Positions 1-8,018 of a stretch of 64,000 nucleotides of DNA are shown here, in pieces (position 1 is the first letter of the stretch; every line of letters starts with the position of its first letter). Below the pieces are notes generated by a model, which had not been told where the DNA came from, searched no databases, and saw nothing but the letters and a program-made list of their open reading frames with translations. The stretch spans positions 1,240,001-1,304,000 of the forward strand of contig NZ_JBNYXQ010000001.1 of assembly GCF_051380735.1 (NCBI RefSeq), written 5' to 3'. Origin of the DNA: Janthinobacterium sp051380735. GTDB taxonomy: Bacteria; Pseudomonadota; Gammaproteobacteria; Burkholderiales; Burkholderiaceae_D. The position numbers and the translations under genes were made by a program.

Positions 1-706
1 GAACGACGAGCAAGCCCGTCTTTTCCTTGAGCGCCTGGATCACTGCCTCCGCCTTGGCGATAGGATCGAACAGTGTTTCAGAAGCTTCGAGCGGAGGGAC
101 GCCGTCCATTTGCTGGGCATTGAACACGACATATCGCCGGAGCGCAAAGGCCTTGCGTTCCGGTTCCGTTGCGCTCGTTCCGCCCGTGCCTTGTGCTCCG
201 GCCGCCTCACTCCCGCGGCCACTTCCGCGATTGCCGATGGACGAAGCCCGAGGCCTCCCGTTTGAGGTGCCCGTGGTTGTGCCTGTGCCTGTGCCTGTGC
301 CGGCGCCATTGCCGACGGCAGCGGTAGCCTCGTTGGCAGCACCGCCCCTACCGACTTCGACCAGCTTCACTATGGCCGTGCCCTTCTCACCGCGGCGCAC
401 CTGCCAGCCGTTCGCCTGGGCCTGTTGATACGTAGCCCAGCGCGGATCCGCCCTGCCTTGCGGGTCAGCCCGGCCAGCCAAGGCTAGAAGCAGCCTGTTC
501 ACGCCTCGATAGCCGTTGCTTGTGGCCAAATTCACCGGCCGGAGCGATTGGGCCGCCCAAGGCTTTTGCCACGGAGTATTCCCGCTTTTCATCGCCTCGA
601 TCAGTGTGAGAGCGATCTCTGATTTTACGTCGGGTTTAGTTCCAGCACTTTCGATTGAGGAGCGGGCGTATTCACTAGATTGGACAACTGGGTTCTCGAC
701 TGGCAT
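1..706 (-). CDS. ArdC-type antirestriction protein, N-terminal part (cut by window edge)
   Basis: No stop codon is reached before base 1, so only the first 235 residues are visible. They carry the ArdC N-terminal (DUF1738) pattern: TPWQKPW, then P-N-x-x-T with NGYRGVN, then WATYQQAQANGW and RRGEKGTAIVK, and further on VVFNAQQMDGV. Known ArdC proteins bind single-stranded DNA and protect incoming conjugative DNA from restriction; several also carry a C-terminal metallopeptidase domain, which would lie outside the window. The ATG at 706 has a strong AGAGGTGA ribosome site just upstream. A Gly/Thr-rich linker (about residues 135-150) encoded by a hexanucleotide repeat interrupts the domain. It is the last visible gene of the leftward transfer operon, which fits a role at DNA entry. 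Confidence 0.85.
   Translation of the reverse strand, partial: MPVENPVVQSSEYARSSIESAGTKPDVKSEIALTLIEAMKSGNTPWQKPWAAQSLRPVNLATSNGYRGVNRLLLALAGRADPQGRADPRWATYQQAQANGWQVRRGEKGTAIVKLVEVGRGGAANEATAAVGNGAGTGTGTGTTTGTSNGRPRASSIGNRGSGRGSEAAGAQGTGGTSATEPERKAFALRRYVVFNAQQMDGVPPLEASETLFDPIAKAEAVIQALKEKTGLLVV
279..302. repeat. GTGCCT hexanucleotide repeat inside the ArdC-like gene
   Basis: About four consecutive copies of GTGCCT lie in frame in the ArdC-like gene and encode alternating Gly and Thr on the minus strand. Because the unit is six bases, gain or loss of copies keeps the frame and only changes linker length. Confidence 0.85.
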
Positions 707-780
707 GTCTCACCTCTTATTTTTATTTTTTATTTTCCCCAATGAATGCTCGATTAAGCGTTGACACATAAAGGCCAAGG

Positions 781-1485
781 CTACGAGCACTCAATACCCC
801 TGGGAGTAATCTCTTGGTCTTGGATGCTCGCCTTTTGAACCTGGATGCTTGCCTCTTGACCTAGGATGCGCGCCCTTCGTCCTTGGGGAAGTGCATCTCG
901 GTCGTGGATGCGTGCGCGCGGCAACATCTTTGATCCACAAATTCTTTGATGAACTCGATCCATGTGTTCTTGGTTCGTTAACATCTTCCGAATCACTGCA
1001 GCCAATTCCAGCGACAAGCTAGGCTCCTCTTCACAGCGATGCTCTTTTAACGAATGGCGCGCACCAAATCGCAGCTCGACGCTTAAAGAAAACATCAAAG
1101 AAAGCACTGCAGCATCCTTCCCCTCACCCTCACCCTTGCCCGTGGCCGTGGCCTTGCCCTTCCCTTCTTGCCGCTCATAAATCATCTCCTTCCGAGCCCT
1201 AAATCCAGCTCTTCCAATGCCGGCGTCATCGCTTGAAGCCGCGTCATCCTGACTGTTTCCAAGGTCGCCAATAAGATCAATATCCGCATCCTTTAGCAGT
1301 TCTTCCTGGGTAACAAAGTCGTGAACAGCATCCTGATCACTGTCGTGAGCAACGTCGGTAGCAATGTGGTGAGCCCTCAGTGTGGGACGTCCTGGCCTGC
1401 CTGGTGTCGGAGCAAGATCCTGCACTTTGATGACCAAGCATGGACAACTGAGACAGACTTTCAAAGTTCTATTCATTTCCCGCAT
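781..1485 (-). CDS. Hypothetical low-complexity protein of the transfer operon
   Basis: A 234-residue protein of unrecognised family. The start is well supported by AGAGGAAG placed three bases before ATG. It begins with a Cys-rich stretch (CLSCPC), has an acidic middle (DADIDLIGD), a Lys/Gly/Glu-rich tract (KGKATATGKGEGEGKD) and a repetitive C-terminus (QEASIQVQKASIQDQE). Its first 13 bases overlap the end of the preceding ORF (ending at 1473), and it is followed after 74 bases by the ArdC-like gene, so it probably belongs to the coupling-protein operon. No known catalytic motif is seen and no function is proposed. The repeat-rich ends suggest a fast-evolving protein. Confidence 0.55.
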   Translation of the reverse strand: MREMNRTLKVCLSCPCLVIKVQDLAPTPGRPGRPTLRAHHIATDVAHDSDQDAVHDFVTQEELLKDADIDLIGDLGNSQDDAASSDDAGIGRAGFRARKEMIYERQEGKGKATATGKGEGEGKDAAVLSLMFSLSVELRFGARHSLKEHRCEEEPSLSLELAAVIRKMLTNQEHMDRVHQRICGSKMLPRARIHDRDALPQGRRARILGQEASIQVQKASIQDQEITPRGIECS

Positions 1486-1847
1486 TTTCTTCCTCTCTTT
1501 TTTGACTTCCCACTTCTTGGCGCAGTTCTAGCCGGATACCACCATCCCCGATGTTGCTGGCTCAAGCTTGCGCTGCTAACTTGAGCTTGGGATGCCGGCT
1601 TGAGCTTTGGCTGCTGACCTGAGCTTTGTCTGCTGACCTGAGCTTGGGCTAGTGGCTTGCGCCTAGGCTGCGGGCCTGAGCCTGGGCCGTGGACAATTTT
1701 TGCCGTTCCTGTCGATGGATATGGACAGGCACTTTTCGTTAGCGCTGCGAGTTCGTTAGCACTGCAAGATGGACTGCTAAAATGTGTGGCTATCCGCCGG
1801 TTTATTACCAGCATAATTGCCAAGGCGCGACGAACGGCTGCCGCCAC
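1473..1847 (-). CDS. Possible small basic, repeat-rich protein
   Basis: This 124-residue ORF fills the gap between the coupling protein gene (24 bases upstream) and the 234-residue protein, whose start it overlaps by 13 bases; that overlap is typical of translational coupling. The middle is an imperfect repeat of about 20 bases encoding Gln/Ser-rich units (AQAQVSRQSSGQQPKLKPAS and relatives), and the C-terminus is strongly basic (KSKKRGRKCGK). The listed start is a GTG without a clear ribosome site, and an internal ATG at residue 12 is possible. Family unknown. It is supported mainly by position and by the overlap, so it may be only a remnant. Confidence 0.35.
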   Translation of the reverse strand: MAAAVRRALAIMLVINRRIATHFSSPSCSANELAALTKSACPYPSTGTAKIVHGPGSGPQPRRKPLAQAQVSRQSSGQQPKLKPASQAQVSSASLSQQHRGWWYPARTAPRSGKSKKRGRKCGK

Positions 1848-1871
1848 CGTTCGGCCAAAGATGCAAATTCA

Positions 1872-4409
1872 TCATTCATTGATCGCATCACTCCTCACAC
1901 CCGCCATCTTTCTGGATGCTCTCTTTTCTTTAAGATCAAGCGCTTCATTCAGCATCGCTGATAGCTCCTCCACGCTCGGCAAGTCGTGCAAATCGCTGGG
2001 CAGCTCGCCGTGCACCGGCTCGCTCTTGGTCAATGGCACCAGCTCCGCACGAGAACCAAACCCGGGTGCCTGCGAATCCAAGCTGGCTCCAATCGGGATA
2101 ACAGAAGAACCGGACGAGCCGGAAAAACCGAGATTAGAAGTGCTGGGCATAGCGTGTCCTGCTGGTGTTAGAACTGCTGCTGAGGCGCCTAGCACAGCTG
2201 ACGCTGATTTTGTAGATGAGGCTGAGCTCGTGGCAGAAACCGGAGTTGCAGCTGTTGCTGCTGGGGTTGCTGCTGGGGCTGCTGCTGGTGTTGCCGCAGG
2301 AATTGGCGCTACGGCTAGGGTTGATACTGCGATCGAGGCTTCGGATAACACAGAAGGGCTACCAATAAACCCCGCCCCTCTGCTAATTTCTTTTGTCCAA
2401 GCGGCCGGCATGTGAGCCGCCCTGGCCTTTTTCATCTTGTAGTGCGGCCAGAACAGCTCGTATGCCTGGCCGCCGGTAAAGAGCGCCAGGCGCACCCCTT
2501 TGCCATCCGCGGTTGGGCCGAGACGCGAACCCAGCTCCGATGGCTTGTAAATGGCAATCTCGTCACGCGCGAACGAAAGCGTCGTCGAGCTGCCTGAGCC
2601 ACTCCCTCCGCTGCTGCCGTAGGAAACATTTGAGCGCTCAACCTCTCGGGAGCCCAGGGCCTTGCACATTTGCTCAGCGGTGTCTCCTTGCATGAGCTGC
2701 CCCACCAGGACGGTGCCGGCCATCGACACCATCGCCTTGACCATCAGGGCGCCATGGATCTCCTCCAGCTGCGCCAAGTCTTGGCAAGCCAGGATGCAGC
2801 GCACGCCTCGCGAGCGGCCGACCTCCAAAAGCGGCCGGATCGGAACCTTGCCCATCTGCGCCGACTCGTCCGCGATGATCCAAAGCTTGCGGCTCTCGTC
2901 GTCATCCATCTCCACGCTGTTCACGATCGCCGAGACGGTGCCAATGATTCCCTCCAAATAGCCCTTAGTGAGCTCCGGATAGGCGCCATGCCCTTGAAGA
3001 ATGATTTGGCGGCGCACGCCCCGGGAATGTTCCCCGCTACTTCTATGGCCACCTTCCCGCTCAACTTCACCGGCTCCTTTCGAGCTATCTTTCCGACGGG
3101 CTGCCCCTTCAACTGCCTCCCCGCCCCTCCTTTTACCTTTCCGGCGTGCGCCTCGCTCAACGGGCTCACCATCATCAATGGTGCCACGACCTTCAATGGT
3201 GCCGCGACCTTCAATGGGGCCGCGATCTTCAATGGCGTCGCGACCTTCAATGGCGTCAATGGCGCCGCGACCTTCAATGGCCTCGCCAATATCATTGGCT
3301 GGTATCCCGCCATGCGCCCATTCCACAAAGCTGACACGGCGATCCTCCGGTGTTTCACCCCAAGCCTCGGCCAGGTCAAAAATAGACGCGCAGAACGAGG
3401 AGAGATTGATCAAAATGCCCTGCGTCGTGACCGACGCCTTCTCGACCGACCGCATCGCCTCCGGATGACACGCCTCCATGATTTGCAGAATATTGGCCTG
3501 CGGGATCGACATCATCTCCGCGAGCTCGCGCCATCCCCACGCGCTTCCCCGCGTCGTCTTCAAATAGATCATGAAGCCGACCACGATCTGCCTCGCCGCG
3601 TTGGACCACATCGGGTCCTGGGCCTCCTTGATCATCGCCGCGGCAAAGCGCCGCATGTCCCCGATGTTCCGCATGTCCTTGGCGATGTCCCAAGCAAGCG
3701 AGCGGGCATCCCACGGCGCCATGATCTCGGGCTCGCCAAACCCCTTTGTGAACTCTCCCTTGGGATCGAAAAGAAGCAAGCTCTCGCCCGCATCAATCAC
3801 GGCCTGAATCATTGGCTTGAGCGCCGTCGACTTGCCAGACCCCACCCCGCCCACCACAAGGACATGCCGAGTCCACATGTCGGCCGGATAAGGCACGTCA
3901 GGGGCAATGGGATGATCCGGCCGGCGCTTCACCCTATTCGCCAGCGTTCGATTCAGCGCCGCGGCCGCTTGGGCGCCCACATGTCGCGCCGATCCTCTCA
4001 GCACAAGTAGGCCATTGCGCGGAGCGAGATAGATTTTCGCCAGGAACACTGCGGGCAGACACGCGACCCACAGCGCAAACATCAAGCGAGAGATCAAAGC
4101 GACCCTATCCTCCGCAGACAACGAGCCCAGAAACTGGACATAGCTGCGGGCCGCTTCGGGAAATGCCCAGCTCCAAACCCCATGCAAGGCCAAGCGCGTG
4201 AGAGAGATGAAGTGAAGCGAGAGGGAGCCCTGAGGGTCATTCAACCAGGGAAGCGCGCGCCAAGACAGCATTAGCGCCGCCACGCCCAAAAAAGCGCCAA
4301 GCGTCGCGCTCGCGCCGATCCATCCCACCACGCCCACCCGCGCCACCGAGGGCGCGGCCGGACCCGAAATGCCCAAGTCATATTCGATCCGTTCGCTGTC
4401 GTTGCCCAT
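1872..4409 (-). CDS. VirD4/TraD-type conjugative coupling protein (T4CP)
   Basis: An 845-residue inner-membrane ATPase expected to link the relaxase-DNA complex to a type IV secretion channel. Two N-terminal membrane segments (about 28-50 and 105-126) precede a RecA-like ATPase with Walker A GGVGSGKST at 187-195, Walker B LLLFDPKGEF at 211-220 and a later IIADESAQMG at 511-520. QGHGAYPELTKGYLEG (472-487) is typical of the TraD family. Residues about 371-466, between the conserved segments FVEWAHG and RRQIILQGHG, are an inserted low-complexity stretch containing repeated IEGRG units and then a Lys/Arg-rich part. The C-terminal 150 residues are Ala/Ser/Thr-rich. It heads the leftward operon ending with ArdC. 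No VirB-like genes are visible here. Confidence 0.9.
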   Translation of the reverse strand: MGNDSERIEYDLGISGPAAPSVARVGVVGWIGASATLGAFLGVAALMLSWRALPWLNDPQGSLSLHFISLTRLALHGVWSWAFPEAARSYVQFLGSLSAEDRVALISRLMFALWVACLPAVFLAKIYLAPRNGLLVLRGSARHVGAQAAAALNRTLANRVKRRPDHPIAPDVPYPADMWTRHVLVVGGVGSGKSTALKPMIQAVIDAGESLLLFDPKGEFTKGFGEPEIMAPWDARSLAWDIAKDMRNIGDMRRFAAAMIKEAQDPMWSNAARQIVVGFMIYLKTTRGSAWGWRELAEMMSIPQANILQIMEACHPEAMRSVEKASVTTQGILINLSSFCASIFDLAEAWGETPEDRRVSFVEWAHGGIPANDIGEAIEGRGAIDAIEGRDAIEDRGPIEGRGTIEGRGTIDDGEPVERGARRKGKRRGGEAVEGAARRKDSSKGAGEVEREGGHRSSGEHSRGVRRQIILQGHGAYPELTKGYLEGIIGTVSAIVNSVEMDDDESRKLWIIADESAQMGKVPIRPLLEVGRSRGVRCILACQDLAQLEEIHGALMVKAMVSMAGTVLVGQLMQGDTAEQMCKALGSREVERSNVSYGSSGGSGSGSSTTLSFARDEIAIYKPSELGSRLGPTADGKGVRLALFTGGQAYELFWPHYKMKKARAAHMPAAWTKEISRGAGFIGSPSVLSEASIAVSTLAVAPIPAATPAAAPAATPAATAATPVSATSSASSTKSASAVLGASAAVLTPAGHAMPSTSNLGFSGSSGSSVIPIGASLDSQAPGFGSRAELVPLTKSEPVHGELPSDLHDLPSVEELSAMLNEALDLKEKRASRKMAGVRSDAINE
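3172..3290. repeat. 18-bp in-frame tandem repeat inside the coupling-protein gene
   Basis: Imperfect copies of an 18-base unit of the form TTCAATGGTGCCGCGACC follow each other within the coupling-protein gene and encode the IEGRG/IEDRG units on the minus strand. Copies differ at a few positions, and one interval has been shortened or extended by multiples of three, so the reading frame is kept. Confidence 0.85.
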
Positions 4410-4584
4410 CGCTTCTCCCTATGCCAATAACAGGACTGCGAAGGGAAATTAGATTCCGACACGGACGTTGGCCATATTGATGAGCGGCCAGCGCCGCCGT
4501 CTGTCAGCCAAAGAACTCCGACTAGGCTGAAGTCGCTTTCAGTTTGCAGTCCGAGGCAGGAAGACAACCACTCGGAGGAAGCAA

Positions 4585-5157
4585 ATGAACGCAATGACGC
4601 AATATGCAACACCAGAAGAAACCATGCTCGCCTACGTCAACATCGGCGCTCGCCAGAAACAGATCTTGCAGGGGATGGCGCGGAGATACATTCGAGGAAC
4701 CTATTTCAGCGAGCCGCTGGACCTCATGCATGAAGCCCTATTCCTGACAATCGAGCAGCGCCGCCGCTGGCCCAAGAGCGTCAATTTTGAGATCTACATG
4801 GTCATGACCATGCGCAGCATTGCGGGGGCTGATCGAAACAAGCAATCAACCCAAAAAGCTTCCCTCATTCCCCTCGAGGACATTCTCGAATGGTCGTTTG
4901 AGGCGGAAAACTTCCACCTCTCAGCCGAGGAGATGATCCTGAGAGCCGAAGCCCGACTGGCCAACGACATTTCCACCAAGACGATCTTGGGCCAACTTCG
5001 CGCCAGCGCCGACAATGTCGCCGGAGATGTTCTCGCATGCCTTCTGTCGGACATGCCGGCCAGAGACATTAGATCCACCCTGGGGCTGACCGTTGCCGCA
5101 TACGACGCGGCGAGAAAAAGGGTCTTGCGAAAGTTTAAAAAGTCGGAGAGACTCTGA
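4585..5157 (+). CDS. Sigma-70-like helix-turn-helix regulator
   Basis: A 190-residue protein with an ECF-sigma-like layout. An N-terminal half resembles region 2 (RQKQILQGMARRYIRGTYFSEPLDLMHEAL, residues about 23-52, given here only as an anchor by its ends RQKQ and HEAL). A C-terminal region-4-like helix-turn-helix contains DMPARDIRSTLGLTVAAYDA followed by a basic tail. The ATG follows CGGAGGAAG at good spacing. It is transcribed away from the coupling-protein operon across a 175-bp divergent region, so it is a candidate regulator of transfer or of the following S24-like gene. It could be a phage-type regulator rather than a true sigma factor; no -10 or -35 recognition function can be shown from sequence alone. 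Confidence 0.5.
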   Translation: MNAMTQYATPEETMLAYVNIGARQKQILQGMARRYIRGTYFSEPLDLMHEALFLTIEQRRRWPKSVNFEIYMVMTMRSIAGADRNKQSTQKASLIPLEDILEWSFEAENFHLSAEEMILRAEARLANDISTKTILGQLRASADNVAGDVLACLLSDMPARDIRSTLGLTVAAYDAARKRVLRKFKKSERL

Positions 5158-5243
5158 TCCGGTTGTGACGGCGGAAGCACTCTTCCTGCCGCTCATGCCA
5201 CGCCCAGATCGCGGCGCATGGCGAAACGAAGAGGCTCTCTCCG

Positions 5244-5942
5244 ATGATTCGAAACACTAAGAAAAATGACGCGGGGAAACCCGCGCCCCAATCGAAGTCC
5301 AGCAAGGCGAAGCCCGCAGACGCCGGGCTCTCGCCGCTTGAGGCGTTCCTTTTTAATTGCAATGAACTCCCCTCCGATGGCTTCGCCCATGATGGTCCAG
5401 CTGACGATTTGACAAACAAGGATGAGACTCCTGAAACGCTTGCGCGGGCCTTTGAACAATGGCGCATCGCCAACGAAGCCCGCGATCGCAAGCCAGCGCC
5501 GAATCAGTTGGCAGCGAAACCAGCGACTGCATCTGGCGCCACCGCAGTATCACCAAGCTCACCACAGTCACTCATCTCCCCTACCTCACCCGTCGCTATC
5601 GACTCAGCCGAGGAAACAGCGAAAAAAAGGCATCTTGCCCGCATGGGCTCAGCAATTACACATGCAAAAAAGCAAGTCCGCATCAAGGGAGATTCGATGT
5701 GTCAGCTTGGCATCAAGGACGGCGACATGGTCGACATCGAACTCAATGCGGAGCCCAAGGATGGCGACATCGTGTGCGCGGATGTCGTTGGCGTAGGCCG
5801 CGTGGTGAGAACACTCAAGATCATCGGTGGCGCATATGTCTTGGTCGCCTCGAACCCAGCATTTGACGCCATTCCCGTGCTCGAGGAGTCGGACATGCGC
5901 ATTCTGGGCGTCGTGGCTAGGCCACCCAGCAGCATTCATTGA
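5244..5942 (+). CDS. S24/LexA-fold protein with degenerate active site
   Basis: A 232-residue protein. The C-terminal 100 residues match the S24 (LexA/UmuD/phage repressor) fold: KGDSMCQLGIKDGDMV holds the nucleophile Ser, and KDGDIVCADVVGVGRVVRTL covers the segment that normally carries the catalytic Lys (VKRL in LexA). Here the aligned position is Arg (VVRTL). The N-terminal 120 residues are Pro/Ser/Ala-rich and contain no recognisable helix-turn-helix. Family knowledge says the Ser-Lys dyad is needed for self-cleavage, so autoproteolysis looks doubtful; that is inference. The gene follows the sigma-like gene by 86 bases on the same strand and may form an operon with it. It ends at a strong hairpin. 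Confidence 0.7.
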   Translation: MIRNTKKNDAGKPAPQSKSSKAKPADAGLSPLEAFLFNCNELPSDGFAHDGPADDLTNKDETPETLARAFEQWRIANEARDRKPAPNQLAAKPATASGATAVSPSSPQSLISPTSPVAIDSAEETAKKRHLARMGSAITHAKKQVRIKGDSMCQLGIKDGDMVDIELNAEPKDGDIVCADVVGVGRVVRTLKIIGGAYVLVASNPAFDAIPVLEESDMRILGVVARPPSSIH

Positions 5943-5958
5943 ACATAAATCCATACAT

Positions 5959-5997
5959 GGACGAGGCCGCAAGAGCAATGCTCTAGCGGCCTCATCC
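5959..5997. terminator. Hairpin between convergent genes
   Basis: Arms 5959-5976 and 5980-5997 pair over 18 positions with two mismatches and a three-base loop. It lies between the converging S24-like gene and the excisionase-like gene, so it could end transcription from both sides, although no long T run follows on either strand. Confidence 0.6.
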
Positions 5998-6014
5998 ACT
6001 ACCTACCTCACGAG

Positions 6015-6530
6015 TCAGCGTCCCGGCCGGAAGCCGATCCCGCGTTTGCTGTTGCCGGCTAATCCCAAAGCAGCCATGGCGTCCTCAACGATCGCTGCTG
6101 CCCGCGCCCGCGACCTTGCCTCGTCCTTCATCCTGCGGGCATGACTGGTCTCCTCTTTCTCGTCTCTTTCACGCTCTTCGATTTCTGCGGCCTCCTGCAA
6201 AGACAGGCAGTGGCGCGAGCAATACCACTCGACCAGGTCATCTATGCAAACCATTGGGGTGAAATTGAAGATTTGATAGGGAATGAAAAACTGTCTGTTC
6301 CGCATTTGCCGCCAAATGGTCGAGGGGGAAATCCCCAGAATTCGAGCCAGCTTGGTGACGTTGATGAATGCCGACTGCACCTGAAAGTCCCTGACGAGCA
6401 TGAGCTTCACGCGCATGCGCTCGGCTTGCGCCGTGGCTGCAAGAGAGAGATTGCCAGTGCCAGCGTCTTCATTGCTTGAGCAGCGACATTCCCCTACGCA
6501 ATTGCATTGTTTTCCATAAAAGCTATTCAT
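6015..6530 (-). CDS. Excisionase/AlpA-like helix-turn-helix protein
   Basis: The chosen start at 6530 has GGAGAAA three to four bases upstream; a longer frame reaching 6578 lacks such a site. The product has about 171 residues. It opens with a Cys cluster (CNCVGECRC), followed by a helix-turn-helix with the AlpA/excisionase look: INVTKLARILGISPSTIWRQ and, a little further on, FFIPYQIFNFTP. The C-terminus is a charged, probably helical region rich in Glu, Arg and Ala. Such proteins direct excision or activate element promoters. It diverges from the replication initiator gene across about 260 bases that contain a GC-rich inverted repeat, so it may regulate replication. The four clustered Cys could bind a metal, which is inference. 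Confidence 0.6.
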   Translation of the reverse strand: MNSFYGKQCNCVGECRCSSNEDAGTGNLSLAATAQAERMRVKLMLVRDFQVQSAFINVTKLARILGISPSTIWRQMRNRQFFIPYQIFNFTPMVCIDDLVEWYCSRHCLSLQEAAEIEERERDEKEETSHARRMKDEARSRARAAAIVEDAMAALGLAGNSKRGIGFRPGR

Positions 6531-6790
6531 CTTTTCTCCGTTTGTGAAAGGCCGTGGCTGACTGGCCAGCCTTAGCACTGCCCACGGTTTGGGACTTCAG
6601 CCGCCCGGCCGACGGACGGCTGGGCCGTGCCGCTCGGCCGCTCCCCTACATTGGAAGGAATATTTCGACACTGCTCAGCAAACCTGTGAGGGCCCGACCA
6701 CGCACGCATGTCAGGCAGCCGCCAAGCATCCGGCCTAATTGCTTTCCATTTCGGGAAGTCGATCACAGCAAATCAGCAAGCGATGAATAG

Positions 6791-7810
6791 ATGATGACAA
6801 ACTATGGAAAAGAAGGCGTGGCAATAGAGGCTCCGGCGCCAGAAGATGACTGGGATCTTCCGCAGCCGGCCCGATCACGCCGTGTAGACACTTTCATTGC
6901 GCCTCCGTTTGATCCGGTTAAGAATCCGCGAGAAATCGAGAAAATAGCTCTGCCGGTGGCTAAAGGTTGTCCCTTGCGCCTGCCGAGCCTCTTTGACCCT
7001 GATCGATGCCCCGCATTTATGGCAAGAGGCCCCCTATTTAGCTCGGGCCGGACCATGCTGGGCATACCCCACGACGGCCCGGTAAAGGCACAGGGAAAAT
7101 ACTCGTTAACGCTCTGTGGCGAACGGCTGTATATGAGGGATAAACAGGTCTGGCATGCCGTCATGAACATCGTCAAGCGCGCGCCTGCCCATAATGTTCC
7201 GATCCGCATAGAGCTGGGCGCAATTGCAACGCTGATCGGGTCATCTGACCATGGCGGCCGCGCCTTGCGACGAGTCTGGCAAAACGTTGAGCGATTATCG
7301 CGCGCGACCATAGAGGTGACGCTTCGCGACGGCCATGCCCACAAGGGCAAGTTGCTTGGGGCCGCATATCGCCAAGACGGTAAATATTTCATTGAGCTCG
7401 ACATGCAATGGATGACTGCCGCCTTCTGCCTAGACTATCAATTCAAAATAAATTGCAAGCGCCGCAACGGCCTGACCTCTTCGCTCGCCCAGTGGCTCCA
7501 TGATTTTTTGTCGACTCACAAAAGCTCGCCGGGCCTCTCGCTAGGCTATCTGCGTGACCTGTGCGGCTTCGATGGACAGCACAGGAAATTTCCAGCGGCG
7601 ATTCGCGCCGCACTGGCCGAGCTAAAAAACTCCACAGCTGCGCTTGTCGCAGATTTTGAGATTATCAAAAACGGGAGATCCAGTGATTATTGGAATGTTG
7701 TCATCGTGCGCGGTCCAGAACAGCCATCATTCACAGGTCCGTCATCCCCCGAAGCCATCGACAGGACGGAAAGTCGATGTATTCGAAAAACTGGCTGGGT
7801 CGTGCTTTAA
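6791..7810 (+). CDS. TrfA-family plasmid replication initiator
   Basis: A 339-residue protein whose central and C-terminal parts follow the IncP TrfA pattern: YSLTLCGERLYMRDKQVW (start of the first winged helix), an LGAIATLIG segment, YQFKINCKRRNGLTSSLAQW and LHDFLSTHKSSPG, then LRDLCGFDGQ and a KFPAAIRAALAELK helix. TrfA-type proteins bind iterons and open the origin. The last 25 residues look divergent. The start is one of two adjacent ATGs (6791 or 6794) with only a weak ribosome site. The iteron array begins 48 bases after the stop codon, which strongly supports the assignment. Replication initiators are unusual in a chromosomally integrated element. Confidence 0.85.
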   Translation: MMTNYGKEGVAIEAPAPEDDWDLPQPARSRRVDTFIAPPFDPVKNPREIEKIALPVAKGCPLRLPSLFDPDRCPAFMARGPLFSSGRTMLGIPHDGPVKAQGKYSLTLCGERLYMRDKQVWHAVMNIVKRAPAHNVPIRIELGAIATLIGSSDHGGRALRRVWQNVERLSRATIEVTLRDGHAHKGKLLGAAYRQDGKYFIELDMQWMTAAFCLDYQFKINCKRRNGLTSSLAQWLHDFLSTHKSSPGLSLGYLRDLCGFDGQHRKFPAAIRAALAELKNSTAALVADFEIIKNGRSSDYWNVVIVRGPEQPSFTGPSSPEAIDRTESRCIRKTGWVVL

Positions 7811-7858
7811 CGGTTTGGACTTCGCCAGCCGAAGTCTGCTCATCAGTAAGCAAAGCTG

Positions 7859-8018
7859 ACGGGCTTAACAGAGCGGATGAATTTGCGAAGGCTGGCCATA
7901 TCGGGTTTAACCAGGAAGTTTCTCGGGCTTAATGGGGAAAATCAGCCAAGCAACTCGGGTTTAGAGGGGAAGATGCTCGGGTTTACTTAGGAAGTTCCTC
8001 GGGCTTAACCGGGACGCA
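7859..8018. repeat. Iteron array, candidate oriV
   Basis: Copies of TCGGGYTTAnnnrGGAAGNT start at 7901, 7923, 7955, 7977 and 7999, with a diverged first copy (ACGGGCTTAACAGAGCGG) at 7859. Spacings are 22, 32, 22 and 22 bases, and 42 from the first copy, so most lie on the same helical face. A lone inverted copy (AAACCCGAG) occurs near 8378. The array directly follows the TrfA-like gene and is followed by AT-rich DNA (8030-8400), the usual layout of an iteron plasmid origin with a melting region. Confidence 0.85.

Noticed and set aside
2670..4010. 446-residue open frame opposite the coupling protein
   Set aside because: Antisense to the conserved ATPase; the regular appearance comes from the 18-base repeat read on the other strand.
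7859..8018. Possible CRISPR array
   Set aside because: The repeats are 20-22 bases with no real spacers and follow a TrfA-type initiator gene, so they are iterons.
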